From: Amycolatopsis acidiphila
GTDB taxonomy: Bacteria > Actinomycetota > Actinomycetes > Mycobacteriales > Pseudonocardiaceae
Assembly: GCF_021391495.1 (NCBI RefSeq)
Contig: NZ_CP090063.1
Location: forward strand, 7,502,001-7,566,000
Direction of reading: 5' to 3'
DNA length: 64,000 bases
Shown one piece after another: positions 9,131-17,582 of the stretch (positions within the stretch are counted from its first letter, which is position 1; the number at the start of each line of letters is the position of its first letter). The notes beneath the pieces are model-generated. The model worked only from the letters and a program-made list of their open reading frames with translations, did not search any database and had not been told where the DNA came from. The position numbers were made by a program, and so were the translations under genes.

Positions 9131-9551
9131 TGCGGGTCGCGGTGGCCGTGGCGCCTGCCTTCGTCGCCACGACGAACACCCGGTCGTTCACCGCGACCTG
9201 GCCGATCGCCGACGCCTGCTTGGCCTTCCGGACCTTCGTGGTGCCCCCGACGGTGTAGGTGGCGGTGAACCCGTCGTTGCTCCTGACCGTGACGGCGGTC
9301 GGGCTCACCGACTGGACCTGACCGCGCTGCAGGTCGACCACCTGGTGTTTCTTGCCGTTCAGCGTGACTTCGCCGTGCCCGACGCGGCCGAGCAGAGCCT
9401 TCCCGTGCTTGGCGGCCGACGCGGCCGCCGGTGCCGGCGACGACGGCGGTGCGGGCGTGCTGCTGTCCGCGAGCGCGATACCGCCGCCCGCGCCACCGAG
9501 CACCACCACTGCCGCGCCGACACCGGCCAGGATCTTGGTTCTCTTCAGCAT
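9105..9551 (-). CDS. Small exported protein, DUF5666-like beta-rich domain
   Basis: 148 residues from ATG 9551. An N-terminal hydrophobic segment (AGVGAAVVVLGGAGGGIALA) ends in a signal-peptidase-like site, followed by a Ser/Pro/Ala linker and a domain with the pattern VQSVSPTAVTVRSNDGFTAT then VFVVATKAGATATATRITD. The same pattern occurs in the protein at 45592-46212, and both genes sit beside an OmpR-type two-component system. The convergent 26-bp overlap with the kinase gene means antisense transcription of the ends. Function unknown; the domain name is by resemblance only. Confidence 0.7.
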   Translation of the reverse strand: MLKRTKILAGVGAAVVVLGGAGGGIALADSSTPAPPSSPAPAAASAAKHGKALLGRVGHGEVTLNGKKHQVVDLQRGQVQSVSPTAVTVRSNDGFTATYTVGGTTKVRKAKQASAIGQVAVNDRVFVVATKAGATATATRITDAGAPK

Positions 9552-9591
9552 GCCTCCAGCGTGCACAGCGGAGCTGAAGGTGCGCTGAAGC

Positions 9592-10983
9592 TCAGTGGTG
9601 GAACGCCGTGCTGGTCGCCGCGTCGTGCGCGGGCCTGTCCTGGCGCTCCAGTTCGGGCAGCGCACGGGTGAGGTCGTCGACCAGCAGGGCCGCCAGGTCG
9701 TGGGTGAAACCGTTGCGGCACACCACGCGCAGCACCGCCAGGTCCGTCCGGTTCGCGGGGAACGTGTAGGCCGGCACGAGCCAGCCCCGCTCCCGCAGCC
9801 GGCGCGACACGTCGAACACGTCGAACGACGTCACCTCCGGCTTCGTGGTGAACGCGAAGACCGGCAGCTCGTCGCCCCGGGTCAGCAGCCGGAACGGGCC
9901 GAGCTCCTCGATCCGCTCGGCCAGCGTCGTCGCCACGTCGCGCGAAGCCTGCTGCACCGCGCGGAAGCCCGCGCGACCGAGCCGGACGAACGTGTAGTAC
10001 TGGGCGGCGACCTCGGCGCCGGGCCGCGAGAAGTTGAGCGCGAAGGTCGGCATCTCGCCGCCGAGGTAGTTGACGTTGAACACCAGCTCCTGCGGGAGCG
10101 CGTCGTGGTCGCGCCACAGCACCCAGCCGACGCCCGGGTAGACCAGTCCGTACTTGTGGCCCGAGGTGTTGATCGACGCGACGCGCGGCAGCCGGAAGTC
10201 CCACTCGAGCTCCGGGTCCAGGAACGGCGCGATCATCGCGCCCGACGCGCCGTCCACGTGGACCGGGATGTCCCAGCCCGTGCGTTCCTGCAGCTCGTCG
10301 AGCGCGGCCGCGATCTGCGCGACCGGCTCGTAGCTGCCGTCGAACGTGGACCCGAGGATCGCGACGACGCCGATGGTGTTCTCGTCGCAGTGAGCCACCG
10401 CCTCCTCCGCGCTCAGGTGGAACCGGTCGCCCTCCATCGGCACGAACCGCGGCTCGACCTCCCAGTACTCGCAGAACTTCTCCCAGCACACCTGGACGTT
10501 CACGCCCATCACCAGGTTCGGCCGTCCACCGCGGCCGAGCTTCGACCAGCGCCGCTTGAACGCCATCCCGGCGAGCATGCAGGCCTCCGACGAGCCGGTC
10601 GTCGAGCAGCCGATGATGGCGGCCGGGTCCGGCGCGTGCCACAGGTCGGCGAGGATGTTCACGCAGCGCCGCTCCAGCTCGGCGGTCTGCGGGTACTCGT
10701 CCTTGTCGATCATGTTCTTGTCGACGCACTCGGCCATCAGCTCGCGTGCCTGCGGCTCCATCCACGTCGTGACGAACGTGGCGAGGTTGAGCCGCGCGTT
10801 GCCGTCCAGGAGCAGTTCGTCGCGGACGAGCTGCAGGGCGGTGTCGGCGGGGAGTGCCTCGTCGTCGAGCCGGTGGTGCGGCAGGGTGATCGTCGCCGCC
10901 AATGCCGGATTCATCCCGTCCAGCAGCGGATTGCTACCGCCGCGGCGGTTGGGGCGGTTCGTCTTCCCGGAATGCAGGACCAT
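9592..10983 (-). CDS. gadB: Glutamate decarboxylase
   Basis: 463 residues from ATG 10983. A PLP-dependent group II decarboxylase: the cofactor lysine is K277 in INTSGHKYGLVYPG, and GCSTTGSSEACMLAGMAFK and HVDGASGAMIAPF are the phosphate- and ring-binding segments of bacterial Gad enzymes. It converts glutamate to GABA and consumes a proton. No GadC antiporter is nearby, so a role in acid resistance by exchange cannot be assumed; GABA-shunt metabolism is an alternative. It is followed upstream on the same strand by dps and ohr, suggesting a stress cluster. Confidence 0.92.
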   Translation of the reverse strand: MVLHSGKTNRPNRRGGSNPLLDGMNPALAATITLPHHRLDDEALPADTALQLVRDELLLDGNARLNLATFVTTWMEPQARELMAECVDKNMIDKDEYPQTAELERRCVNILADLWHAPDPAAIIGCSTTGSSEACMLAGMAFKRRWSKLGRGGRPNLVMGVNVQVCWEKFCEYWEVEPRFVPMEGDRFHLSAEEAVAHCDENTIGVVAILGSTFDGSYEPVAQIAAALDELQERTGWDIPVHVDGASGAMIAPFLDPELEWDFRLPRVASINTSGHKYGLVYPGVGWVLWRDHDALPQELVFNVNYLGGEMPTFALNFSRPGAEVAAQYYTFVRLGRAGFRAVQQASRDVATTLAERIEELGPFRLLTRGDELPVFAFTTKPEVTSFDVFDVSRRLRERGWLVPAYTFPANRTDLAVLRVVCRNGFTHDLAALLVDDLTRALPELERQDRPAHDAATSTAFHH

Positions 10984-11103
10984 TCTCGGAAGGTAGCCCG
11001 TGTGCCGCCGGATAGCCGCCCGCACACGAAATAGCCCCGCCGGTGTCGTCCGGAAACGACCCGGTGGGGCTGTTCGTCCGCCGGGATCCCCCCGGCGACG
11101 GGC

Positions 11104-11580
11104 TCAGGCCTGCTGGGCCTGCCACATCCAGTGCGCCTCTTCCAGCGCGCGGGTGATCTCGATCAGCAGGTCCTGGGTGACCAGGTCACTCTTGTCGGTC
11201 TCGTCGATCCGCTTGCGCAGCCGCGCGATCTCCTCGGCGAGGATGTCGACGATCGCGGCGATGGTCGACTCGACGCTCTGCCAGTTGTCGGGGTACTCCG
11301 GCAGCCCGGAGCTCTCGACGACCGTCTTCGCCTTGCCGTTGGGCGAGACACCGATCGCGTTCGCGCGCTCGGCGACCTCGTCGACGTAGTTCCTCGCGGT
11401 CGTCACCAGCTCGTCGAGCTGCAGGTGCGCGCTGCGGAAGTTCGAGCCCACCACGTTCCAGTGGGCCTGCTTGGCGATCAGCGACAGGTCGACCAGGTCG
11501 ACCAGCGTGGCCTGCAGGATGTTGCCGGTGACTTCCTTGTCGCTCTCCGGCAGCGGGCTCTTGATCGGAGAGTTGGCCAT
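11104..11580 (-). CDS. dps: Dps-family ferritin-like DNA-protection protein
   Basis: 158 residues from ATG 11580, with a good ribosome site (GGAAGGAA) just upstream. The ferroxidase-site pattern of Dps proteins is present: AKQAHWNVVG, then the helix with HLQLDELVTTARNYVDEVAERA. The protein oxidises and stores iron and shields DNA during oxidative stress. The C-terminal tail is short (EEAHWMWQAQQA), without a lysine-rich DNA-binding extension. The neighbouring ohr gene points to peroxide defence. Confidence 0.9.
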   Translation of the reverse strand: MANSPIKSPLPESDKEVTGNILQATLVDLVDLSLIAKQAHWNVVGSNFRSAHLQLDELVTTARNYVDEVAERANAIGVSPNGKAKTVVESSGLPEYPDNWQSVESTIAAIVDILAEEIARLRKRIDETDKSDLVTQDLLIEITRALEEAHWMWQAQQA

Positions 11581-11602
11581 GACGGGATTCCTTCCTCTCA
11601 CC

Positions 11603-12028
11603 TCAGGAGGTCTTGGCGGTTACCTCGACCTCGATGTTGCCTCGGGTCGCGCGCGAGTACGGGCACAGCTGGTGTGCCTGCGCGACCAGCTCGTTGGCCT
11701 GCCCCTGTTCCAGGCCGGGCAGGGTGGCCTCCAGCTTGACCGCCAGCCCGAAGACGTCGCCGTCCTTGCCGATCGTGACCTCCGCGGTCACGGTGGAGTC
11801 GGGCAGCTTGACCTTCGCCTGGCGGGCGGCCGCCTGCAACGCGCTGTGGAAGCAGGCCGAATAGCCGGCCGCGAACAGCTGCTCGGGGTTGGTGCGCTCG
11901 CCACCGGGACCCCCCATCTCCTTCGGCACCGCGAGCTGCTCGTCGATCACGCCGTCGGACGAGGTGACCTCGCCGTTGCGGCCATCACCTCGGGCGGTCG
12001 CGACCGCCGTGTACAACGCGTCCACCAT
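11603..12028 (-). CDS. ohr: Organic hydroperoxide resistance protein (Ohr/OsmC family)
   Basis: 141 residues. The two redox cysteines of Ohr are present: C59 in AAGYSACFHSAL and C122 in QLCPYSRATRGN, with the N-terminal pattern LYTAVATARGDGRNG. It reduces organic peroxides via lipoylated-protein thiols. It lies 22 bp upstream of dps on the same strand, so the two are probably co-transcribed. No OhrR/MarR repressor is adjacent, unlike many ohr loci. Confidence 0.92.
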   Translation of the reverse strand: MVDALYTAVATARGDGRNGEVTSSDGVIDEQLAVPKEMGGPGGERTNPEQLFAAGYSACFHSALQAAARQAKVKLPDSTVTAEVTIGKDGDVFGLAVKLEATLPGLEQGQANELVAQAHQLCPYSRATRGNIEVEVTAKTS

Positions 12029-12160
12029 GGTCGTCCGTACCTCCAGTTCCTGGGGAGCTTCAGCCTCCCACCAGGAACGACATCCCGCACGGGCCGAGCG
12101 TTTCCCGGGCTCGTTCCTTCTCACGGGGAGGAATACCCAGCCCGAGGTCGCGGCAACCGT

Positions 12161-12733
12161 TCAGCCGCGACGGGTGCGCGCGAACTCCGTCACATGCTGC
12201 CCGATCAGGCGAAGCGTGTTGACAGTCTTCTCGTCGGAAGCTCCACCAGCCTCGTCGAACTTGACCTCGGCGGAGTTGACCGCGCCGCCGAGCGGGGTGG
12301 GCCAGCCACGCAGGGCGTGCGTGATCGTGCGCAGCTGGTCGAGCGTGGTGACCGCGGCCTGCCAGCCGTAGGCGACCGCGACCAGGCCGATCCCGCGGCC
12401 GTCGAGGTACGGGCGGGTGTCCGGGCGCAGGTCCTCGAGGTAGTCGAGGGCGTTCTTGATCAGACCCGAGAGGGCGCCGTGGTAACCCGGCGACACGATG
12501 ATCAGCCCGTCCGCCCGGCGGACGGCGTCGATCAGGCGTTCGGCCTCCGGGGTGCGCTCGGGGATACCCGCGTCGTAGAACGGCAGCACCAGGTCCGCCC
12601 CGGTGATCGCCTGGGTCTGCGCGCCCGCCTCTTGCGCGCCCGCGAGCGCGATGCGCAGCGCGCGTTCGGACTGGGAGCCGGCGCGCAGGGAACCGCCCAC
12701 GCCGACGATGTTGATCACCGAGGAGGAAGTCAC
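12161..12733 (-). CDS. NADPH-dependent FMN reductase (flavodoxin-like fold)
   Basis: 190 residues from a GTG start. GVGGSLRAGSQSERAL is the phosphate-binding loop of the NADPH:FMN reductase family, and IIVSPGYHGALSGLIKNALD is the second flavin-contact segment. The relatives include SsuE, MsuE and chromate or quinone reductases; the physiological acceptor cannot be decided. It runs in the same direction as ohr-dps but is separated from ohr by 132 bp. Confidence 0.85.
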   Translation of the reverse strand: MTSSSVINIVGVGGSLRAGSQSERALRIALAGAQEAGAQTQAITGADLVLPFYDAGIPERTPEAERLIDAVRRADGLIIVSPGYHGALSGLIKNALDYLEDLRPDTRPYLDGRGIGLVAVAYGWQAAVTTLDQLRTITHALRGWPTPLGGAVNSAEVKFDEAGGASDEKTVNTLRLIGQHVTEFARTRRG

Positions 12734-12836
12734 GCTTCGAGGCTAACCCCTCCACTTGGCTGGAGGACCAGGATTTGGGACGGAGGTCCGGGTCACAGCT
12801 GGCCAGATCACCTACTCGTCGGTAACCTGACAAACC

Positions 12837-13889
12837 ATGGCGAACCCCCTCCTGCCCCGCGTCGAAGCAGCCGCGGCCCGGCTGATCTACGCGCTTCCCC
12901 GGCCGATCCGGCGGCTGATCGCAGGCAAGCCCATCCGGCTCGACGGGCAGGAGCTCGCGCTCGACGCGCAGCTGTTGCTGCGGCTGCAGCAGGTGGGGAA
13001 GTCGTCGATGTCCCAGGACACCCCGGAGCTGGCGCGCGCGATGCTCGCCGAGTCCCAGCATCTGGTCAGCGGCAAGCCCATCGAGCCGGTCTCGACCCGT
13101 GAGCTGACCATCCCCGACGACAACGACGGCATCCCCGCGACGCTGTACACGCCGGACGGCCTGCCGGAGGACTCCGGGCTGCTGGTCTTCTACCACGGCG
13201 GCGGCTGGGTGATCGGCACCCGCGCGAGCCACGACAACACGGCCCGCTTCCTCGCGCGGTACGCCGGTGTCCGGGTGCTCTCGATCGAGTACCGCCTCGC
13301 GCCCGAGCACCCGTTCCCCGCGGCGGCGGACGACGCCGTGGCCGCGTTCGACTACGCCTACGCGAAGGCGAAGGACCTCGGCGCCGACCCCGAGCGCATC
13401 GCCGTCGGCGGGGACAGCGCGGGCGGCAACCTCGCCGCCGTCGCCGCTCAGGTCACCACCCGGCGAGGTGGTCCGGCCCCGGCGTTCCAGCTGCTGCTCT
13501 ACCCCGGCGTGGACGCCTCGGTGCGCCGCCGTTCGCGGGAGTTGTTCGGCAGCGGCTTCTTCCTGACCGACACCGACATGACGTGGTTCATCGACCACTA
13601 CGCGCCGACGGGCGTCGACCGCACCGATCCGCGCCTTTCCCCGTTGCTGGCGAAGGATTTCTCCGGCCTGCCGCCCGCGTACATCGCGACCGCCGGGTTC
13701 GATCCGCTGCGCGACGAAGGCGAGGCGTACGGCGAGAAACTGCGGGAGGCCGGGGTGCCGGTCGCGGCGAGCCGCCAGTCGGACCTGATTCACGGCTACG
13801 TCAATTTCCTCGGCGTCGGTACCCGTTTCCGGGAAGCGGCCGCGGAAGCCGCGGGCGCCTTGCGGCTCGGCCTCGCCGGGATCAACTGA
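12837..13889 (+). CDS. Alpha/beta hydrolase, hormone-sensitive-lipase family esterase
   Basis: 350 residues. The HSL-family oxyanion motif YHGGGW lies at 119-124 and the nucleophile is S194 in GGDSAGGN. The acid lies in GFDPLRDEG (about 293) and the histidine in LIHGYVNF (about 324), completing the triad. There is an N-terminal cap of about 110 residues and no signal peptide, so it is an intracellular carboxylesterase or lipase. Divergent from the FMN reductase gene, with a 103-bp shared promoter gap. Confidence 0.88.
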   Translation: MANPLLPRVEAAAARLIYALPRPIRRLIAGKPIRLDGQELALDAQLLLRLQQVGKSSMSQDTPELARAMLAESQHLVSGKPIEPVSTRELTIPDDNDGIPATLYTPDGLPEDSGLLVFYHGGGWVIGTRASHDNTARFLARYAGVRVLSIEYRLAPEHPFPAAADDAVAAFDYAYAKAKDLGADPERIAVGGDSAGGNLAAVAAQVTTRRGGPAPAFQLLLYPGVDASVRRRSRELFGSGFFLTDTDMTWFIDHYAPTGVDRTDPRLSPLLAKDFSGLPPAYIATAGFDPLRDEGEAYGEKLREAGVPVAASRQSDLIHGYVNFLGVGTRFREAAAEAAGALRLGLAGIN

Positions 13890-13894
13890 CAGCC

Positions 13895-13925
13895 GGGGCC
13901 CGGCGTGTTTGCCACGCCGGGCCCC
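13895..13925. terminator. Bidirectional hairpin terminator
   Basis: A perfect 13-bp stem (13895-13907 with 13913-13925) with loop TTTGC sits between the convergent ends of the esterase gene and the secreted-protein gene. Confidence 0.8.
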
Positions 13926-13945
13926 GGGCCCCCTATTCGTGCGGT

Positions 13946-14473
13946 CTAGACACCCGGGACCGGTGCCGCGGGCACCGGCAGCGCGGGCACCGGGAGCGCG
14001 GGCACGCCGCCCGGCAGCAGTGACAGCAGCAGGCTGGTCACCGTGACGAGCAGGTTCTTCACGAGGTTGCCCACCATGTCCAGCGGCGCCGGCAGGTCGG
14101 GCAGCGACGGCACCGGCGGCAGCTGACGGGCCGTCTGCGCCTGCGCCGGGTCGGCCAGGATGCGGCTGCCCTCCGTGGACAGGCCGTTCGCGTCCGCGGC
14201 CTGCTGCTGGGCGTCGGCCTGGATGGAGTACTTCTGGCCCGCGGCGAGGTCGCCGAGGACCGGGCTGAGCTGGTCGAGCGAACGCTGGGTGCCCGGCACG
14301 TCGGCGGCGTAGGCGGACTTGGTCAGTTGGTCCCGCAGCTGCAGGACCTGCTGGCCCGCCGCCTCGGTGCTCGAAGTGCCCTTGCCGTCGGCTGACGCGA
14401 CCCCGGCCCCACTCACCGCGAGCACGCTTCCCGCCACCGCGATCGCGAGGATCCGGGCGAACTTGCCTTTCAT
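13946..14473 (-). CDS. Secreted protein of unknown function
   Basis: 175 residues. There is a clear signal peptide (MKGKFARILAIAVAGSVLAV ending at GVASA). A Gln/Ala-rich, probably helical middle follows (about 36-115), then a hydrophobic segment near 130-150 and a tail of repeated ALPVPALPVPAAPVP. The ribosome site AGGAGG lies before the ATG. I do not recognise the family. The hydrophobic segment and Pro-rich tail suggest cell-surface association. Confidence 0.75.
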   Translation of the reverse strand: MKGKFARILAIAVAGSVLAVSGAGVASADGKGTSSTEAAGQQVLQLRDQLTKSAYAADVPGTQRSLDQLSPVLGDLAAGQKYSIQADAQQQAADANGLSTEGSRILADPAQAQTARQLPPVPSLPDLPAPLDMVGNLVKNLLVTVTSLLLSLLPGGVPALPVPALPVPAAPVPGV

Positions 14474-14732
14474 TGACTACCTCCTGGCCTCTGTGGACCT
14501 AACGGGGTTAATGGGTACCTGCCGTGTCGATCACTCACCAGTCGACCACTCGTCAGGGATGTTTAGTCACCCTTACGTGCCGGATTCGATTCCGGGACCG
14601 CACTCCGATCGGGCACTCGCGGGCTTCGCCCGTTGATCATGAAAGCCGGGAACGGGGATCGCGCTGCGTGCTCGCCTCACCCGCATGCACCTCAAACTCA
14701 CCCGAAGCGCTGTATTCGGCGCTGGAACCCGC

Positions 14733-14752
14733 TGATCACTCCGGAGTGATCA
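14733..14752. repeat. Perfect 20-bp palindrome
   Basis: TGATCACTCCGGAGTGATCA is exactly self-complementary. It lies 59 bases beyond the stop of the catalase remnant. It could be a regulator operator or the terminator of the former catalase gene; with no loop bases it would form a weak hairpin, which favours protein binding. Confidence 0.6.
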
Positions 14753-14810
14753 TGAGGCGACCGACCCCTTCGGGGTTCACACCGCACACGTTGGTCGCAG
14801 ACGCGCTCGA

Positions 14811-14972
14811 TCACGGCTGGGACACGTTGTTGCCCACGTGCCCGATGATGTTCTGCGCGAGCCGCTCACGCTGCTCGTCGCTCAGCACCTTGCGCACGAG
14901 CGTGCCGGCCTGGCCGAAGTCGTCGTCCTCCGCGTGCGGCTTGTACAGGCCGGCGGCCTTGAGCCGGTCCTG
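14811..14972 (-). pseudogene. Catalase C-terminal remnant
   Basis: On the minus strand, between two in-frame TGA codons, the translation includes LKAAGLYKPHAEDDDFGQAG and then TLVRKVLSDEQRERLAQNII and GHVGNNVSQP. This is the conserved tail of monofunctional haem catalases (normally ...DDDFxQAGxLxRxVxSDxxRxxLxxNIxGHxxxxVSxPVLxRxxxYW). About 52 codons remain; the rest of the gene and the final YW segment are absent. Identified by reading the DNA and by family knowledge. Confidence 0.7.
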
Positions 14973-15032
14973 TCAGGAGCCGGACCAGGCCGAGGAGCCG
15001 GCCTCGAAAAGAAGTTGCACGGTCGTGCCACT

Positions 15033-16217
15033 ATGAGGCACGTGCAGTCGTACCGCCGCGTGCTGGCCCTTCCCCGCGTCCCGGCGACGATGCTGCTGAT
15101 GTTCCTCACCCGGCTGCCGATGACGGCGATGGGCCTCACGCTGACCCTGCACGTCGTCACCGACCTCGGCCGCGGCTACGGCGCGGCCGGTCTCGTCGGC
15201 ACCGCGGCGACGCTCGGCAGTGCGCTCGGCGCGCCCCTGGTCGGCAGGCTGATCGATCGCCACGGCCTGCGCCCGGTCGTCGCCACCTGCGGCACCGCGT
15301 CCACGGCGTACTGGGTCAGCGCGCCGCATCTGTCGTACGTGGCGCTGGTCGCGGTCGCGCTGCCCGCGGGCATGCTGGCGGTCCCGGCGAGCTCGATCTC
15401 CCGGCAGGTGCTGACCGCGCTCGTCCCGGTCGCGCTGCGGCGCTCGGCGTACTCGCTGGACACGATCTCGCTCGAATCGTCGTTCATGATCGGCCCGGCC
15501 GCCGGGATCGCGGTCGCCACCCAGGTGTCCGCGTCGGTCGCGCTCACCGGCATCGGCGTCTGCTTCGCGCTCACGACCGTCGCGCTGTGCTGGTTCAACC
15601 CGCCGATCCGGCGGCTGGACGAGGTGGTGACGGGCAGCAGGCCGCCACTGCGCGACTGGCTCGGCCGGCGCCTGGTCGCGACCCTGTTCGTCGGCGGCGG
15701 CGCCCTGTTCTGCCTGGCCGGCACCGAACTCGCGACGCTCGCCGCGCTGCGGGTGACCGGCGAAGTCGGCTGGACGGGCGTGGTGATCGCGGTGATGTGC
15801 GTGGCCTCGGCGGCCGGCGGGATCATCCACGGCGCGGTCCGGCGGTCGCTTTCGCAGCCGACGCTGATGCTGCTGCTGACCCTGCTGGTGATCCCGGTGG
15901 GCCTGTTCGGGCAGTCGTGGTGGTTGCTGGCGATCGCGCTCGTGCCGATGAACGTGGCGTGCGCGCCCACGCTCGCGGCCACGGCCGAGGAGGTCAGCGC
16001 GCTGGCGCCGGCGCGGGTCCGCGGCGAGGCGATGGGCCTGCTGGACTCGGCGACCCGGCTGGGGATGGCCACCGGCAGCCCGGCGGTCGGTTTCGCGATC
16101 GACCACTCCTCGCCGGGACTGGGGTTCGTGGCCGCCGGGCTCGGTGGCCTGGTGGTCGCCGCGGTCGGGCTCGGCCTGCGGCTGAGGGTGCGCCTGCCGA
16201 AACCGGTGAACGCCTGA
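15033..16217 (+). CDS. MFS transporter (putative exporter)
   Basis: 394 residues from ATG 15033, with about 12 hydrophobic segments. The N-terminal half has the MFS loop signature GAPLVGRLIDRHGLRPVVA between helices 2 and 3. The charged cytoplasmic loop in the middle (FNPPIRRLDEVVTGSRPPLR) separates two six-helix halves. Sequence character (PATMLLMFLTRLPMTAMGLT) resembles putative drug or metabolite exporters of actinomycetes. No adjacent regulator. Substrate unknown. Confidence 0.82.
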   Translation: MRHVQSYRRVLALPRVPATMLLMFLTRLPMTAMGLTLTLHVVTDLGRGYGAAGLVGTAATLGSALGAPLVGRLIDRHGLRPVVATCGTASTAYWVSAPHLSYVALVAVALPAGMLAVPASSISRQVLTALVPVALRRSAYSLDTISLESSFMIGPAAGIAVATQVSASVALTGIGVCFALTTVALCWFNPPIRRLDEVVTGSRPPLRDWLGRRLVATLFVGGGALFCLAGTELATLAALRVTGEVGWTGVVIAVMCVASAAGGIIHGAVRRSLSQPTLMLLLTLLVIPVGLFGQSWWLLAIALVPMNVACAPTLAATAEEVSALAPARVRGEAMGLLDSATRLGMATGSPAVGFAIDHSSPGLGFVAAGLGGLVVAAVGLGLRLRVRLPKPVNA

Positions 16218-16274
16218 TCCCTCCGGGTGCCGAGTCCATTGTGGACGACAGCAGACGCCTTCTGGGGAACCCGG

Positions 16275-16628
16275 CTAGAGGCAGGCAGCACGCAGGGCGC
16301 TCAGGTTCGCCGCGTTGCGCTGCGCCCAGTCGTTCACATCACTCAAGCCCTCGACCTTGCGTTGCTCCAGCGCGATGTAGGAATCGGCGATGGTGAACAG
16401 GTTCTGCTTGAGATCCTGGTCCGACACCTGGTTCGCCAGCTGACGGAGCCGGTCCGCCTTCTGCTGCGCCTGGGCCGCGAGCTGCGCCGGGTCGAGGTTC
16501 GGGTTGAGGTTGGTCAGGCCCAGTGCCTCGGCGCACGCGCTCGCCTGACTCGCCGTCGAATCGACCTGGTCACAGCCCGCCAGCAGCAGTCCGAGCCCGG
16601 CGACCGCGAGCACGCGTACGAGTTTCAT
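16275..16628 (-). CDS. Small lipoprotein of unknown function
   Basis: 117 residues. Signal peptide with lipobox LLAGC (cleavage before Cys19), so it is a membrane-anchored lipoprotein. The mature part is mostly helical, with QLAAQAQQKADRLRQLANQV and two further cysteines (ASACAE and the C-terminal RAACL) that could form a disulphide. I do not recognise a named family. It lies 10 bases downstream of the methyltransferase gene on the same strand, so they may be co-transcribed. Confidence 0.75.
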   Translation of the reverse strand: MKLVRVLAVAGLGLLLAGCDQVDSTASQASACAEALGLTNLNPNLDPAQLAAQAQQKADRLRQLANQVSDQDLKQNLFTIADSYIALEQRKVEGLSDVNDWAQRNAANLSALRAACL

Positions 16629-16637
16629 GCACCCAAG

Positions 16638-17504
16638 CTACCCAAGCCGCCCGGTCAGGTACCGGCCGTTCGCCCCGAACATCGACGTCACGTTGTCCGT
16701 CAGCTGCCTGCCGTAGCGTTCGGCCAGGTCCGCGCCCGAGACATCGCCGACCGCCCAGCCCAGCTCGGCCAGCTGTTCGGCCGGGTCCCCGTGCGGGTCG
16801 TCGGGCAGCAGGGCCGCGAAGTCGAAGCCGAACTCCTTCAGCATGTTCTCCACCGCCGGGTCCTCCAGCGCCGCCTTCGGATCGTGGACGTACTCGATCG
16901 CCACCGTGCTCTCCAGCGCCGACAGCGAATGGACCGTGTCCAGCAACCGCGTCGCGGCGTCCCGCGCCAGATACGGCAGCAGGCCCTCGACGAGCCACGC
17001 GGTGGGCTGCTCCGGGTCGAACCCCTTGTCCAACAAGGCGTTCGCCCAGTCGTCGCGTAGGTCCACGGCCACCGTCCGGCGCTCGCACCGAGGCTGTGCG
17101 CCCTGCTCGGCCAGCACCTCGTCCTTGAACTCCAGCACCCGCGGCTGGTCCACCTCGAACAGCGTCGTCTCGTCCGGCCAGTCCAGCCGGAAGGCACGGC
17201 TGTCCAGCCCGGCCGCCAGGATGACCACCTGGCGCACGCCTGCCGTCGACGCTTCCGCGAGGTACTCGTCGAAGAACCTCGACCGCAGCCCCAGGAACAG
17301 CGACATCCGCTCCCACAGGGCGTCCTCGCGCGGCAGCTCGCCGGCGCGCGTGGGCAGTGGCATCGGCGCCTGCGCGGCCCGGACGAAGGCCGCCGCGTAC
17401 GGATCTTCGACCAGCGGCTCGGCCCGGCTGCTCTCGACCGCGCGAGCAGCCGCGACGGCGAGCGCCGTGATCCCGACTCCCGACACGATGTCCCAGTCCC
17501 GCAT
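16638..17504 (-). CDS. SAM-dependent methyltransferase, TIGR00027/LCM-like family
   Basis: 288 residues. Characteristic order for this actinobacterial family: GITALAVAAARAVES at the N-terminus, EDPYAAAFV, RSRFFDEYLA, then the SAM site VVILAAGLDSRAFRLDWP, VDQPRVLEFK, and WLVEGLLPYL. Leucine carboxyl methyltransferase-like fold. Members are abundant in mycobacteria and Amycolatopsis, and some methylate polyketide or lipid acids, but the substrate here is unknown. Confidence 0.87.
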   Translation of the reverse strand: MRDWDIVSGVGITALAVAAARAVESSRAEPLVEDPYAAAFVRAAQAPMPLPTRAGELPREDALWERMSLFLGLRSRFFDEYLAEASTAGVRQVVILAAGLDSRAFRLDWPDETTLFEVDQPRVLEFKDEVLAEQGAQPRCERRTVAVDLRDDWANALLDKGFDPEQPTAWLVEGLLPYLARDAATRLLDTVHSLSALESTVAIEYVHDPKAALEDPAVENMLKEFGFDFAALLPDDPHGDPAEQLAELGWAVGDVSGADLAERYGRQLTDNVTSMFGANGRYLTGRLG

Positions 17505-17582
17505 GCGGCCCCCTTCAACGCTGAGTGATCAAGGTCTACCAGCGCGTGTACCCGTCAGGCAACCGTTTGCAACATGCCGGGA

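Larger units (their letters stand above)
14474..15032. other. 559-bp stretch without an intact gene
   Basis: It contains the promoter of the secreted-protein gene, a perfect 20-bp palindrome at 14733-14752, a catalase C-terminal remnant on the minus strand (14811-14972), and the start region of the MFS gene. The frames running through it on the plus strand look like chance openings. Confidence 0.6.

Noticed and set aside
9592..12733. Acid-resistance island of the Gad type
   Set aside because: A glutamate decarboxylase is present but no GadC antiporter or Gad regulators; only a general stress cluster can be claimed.
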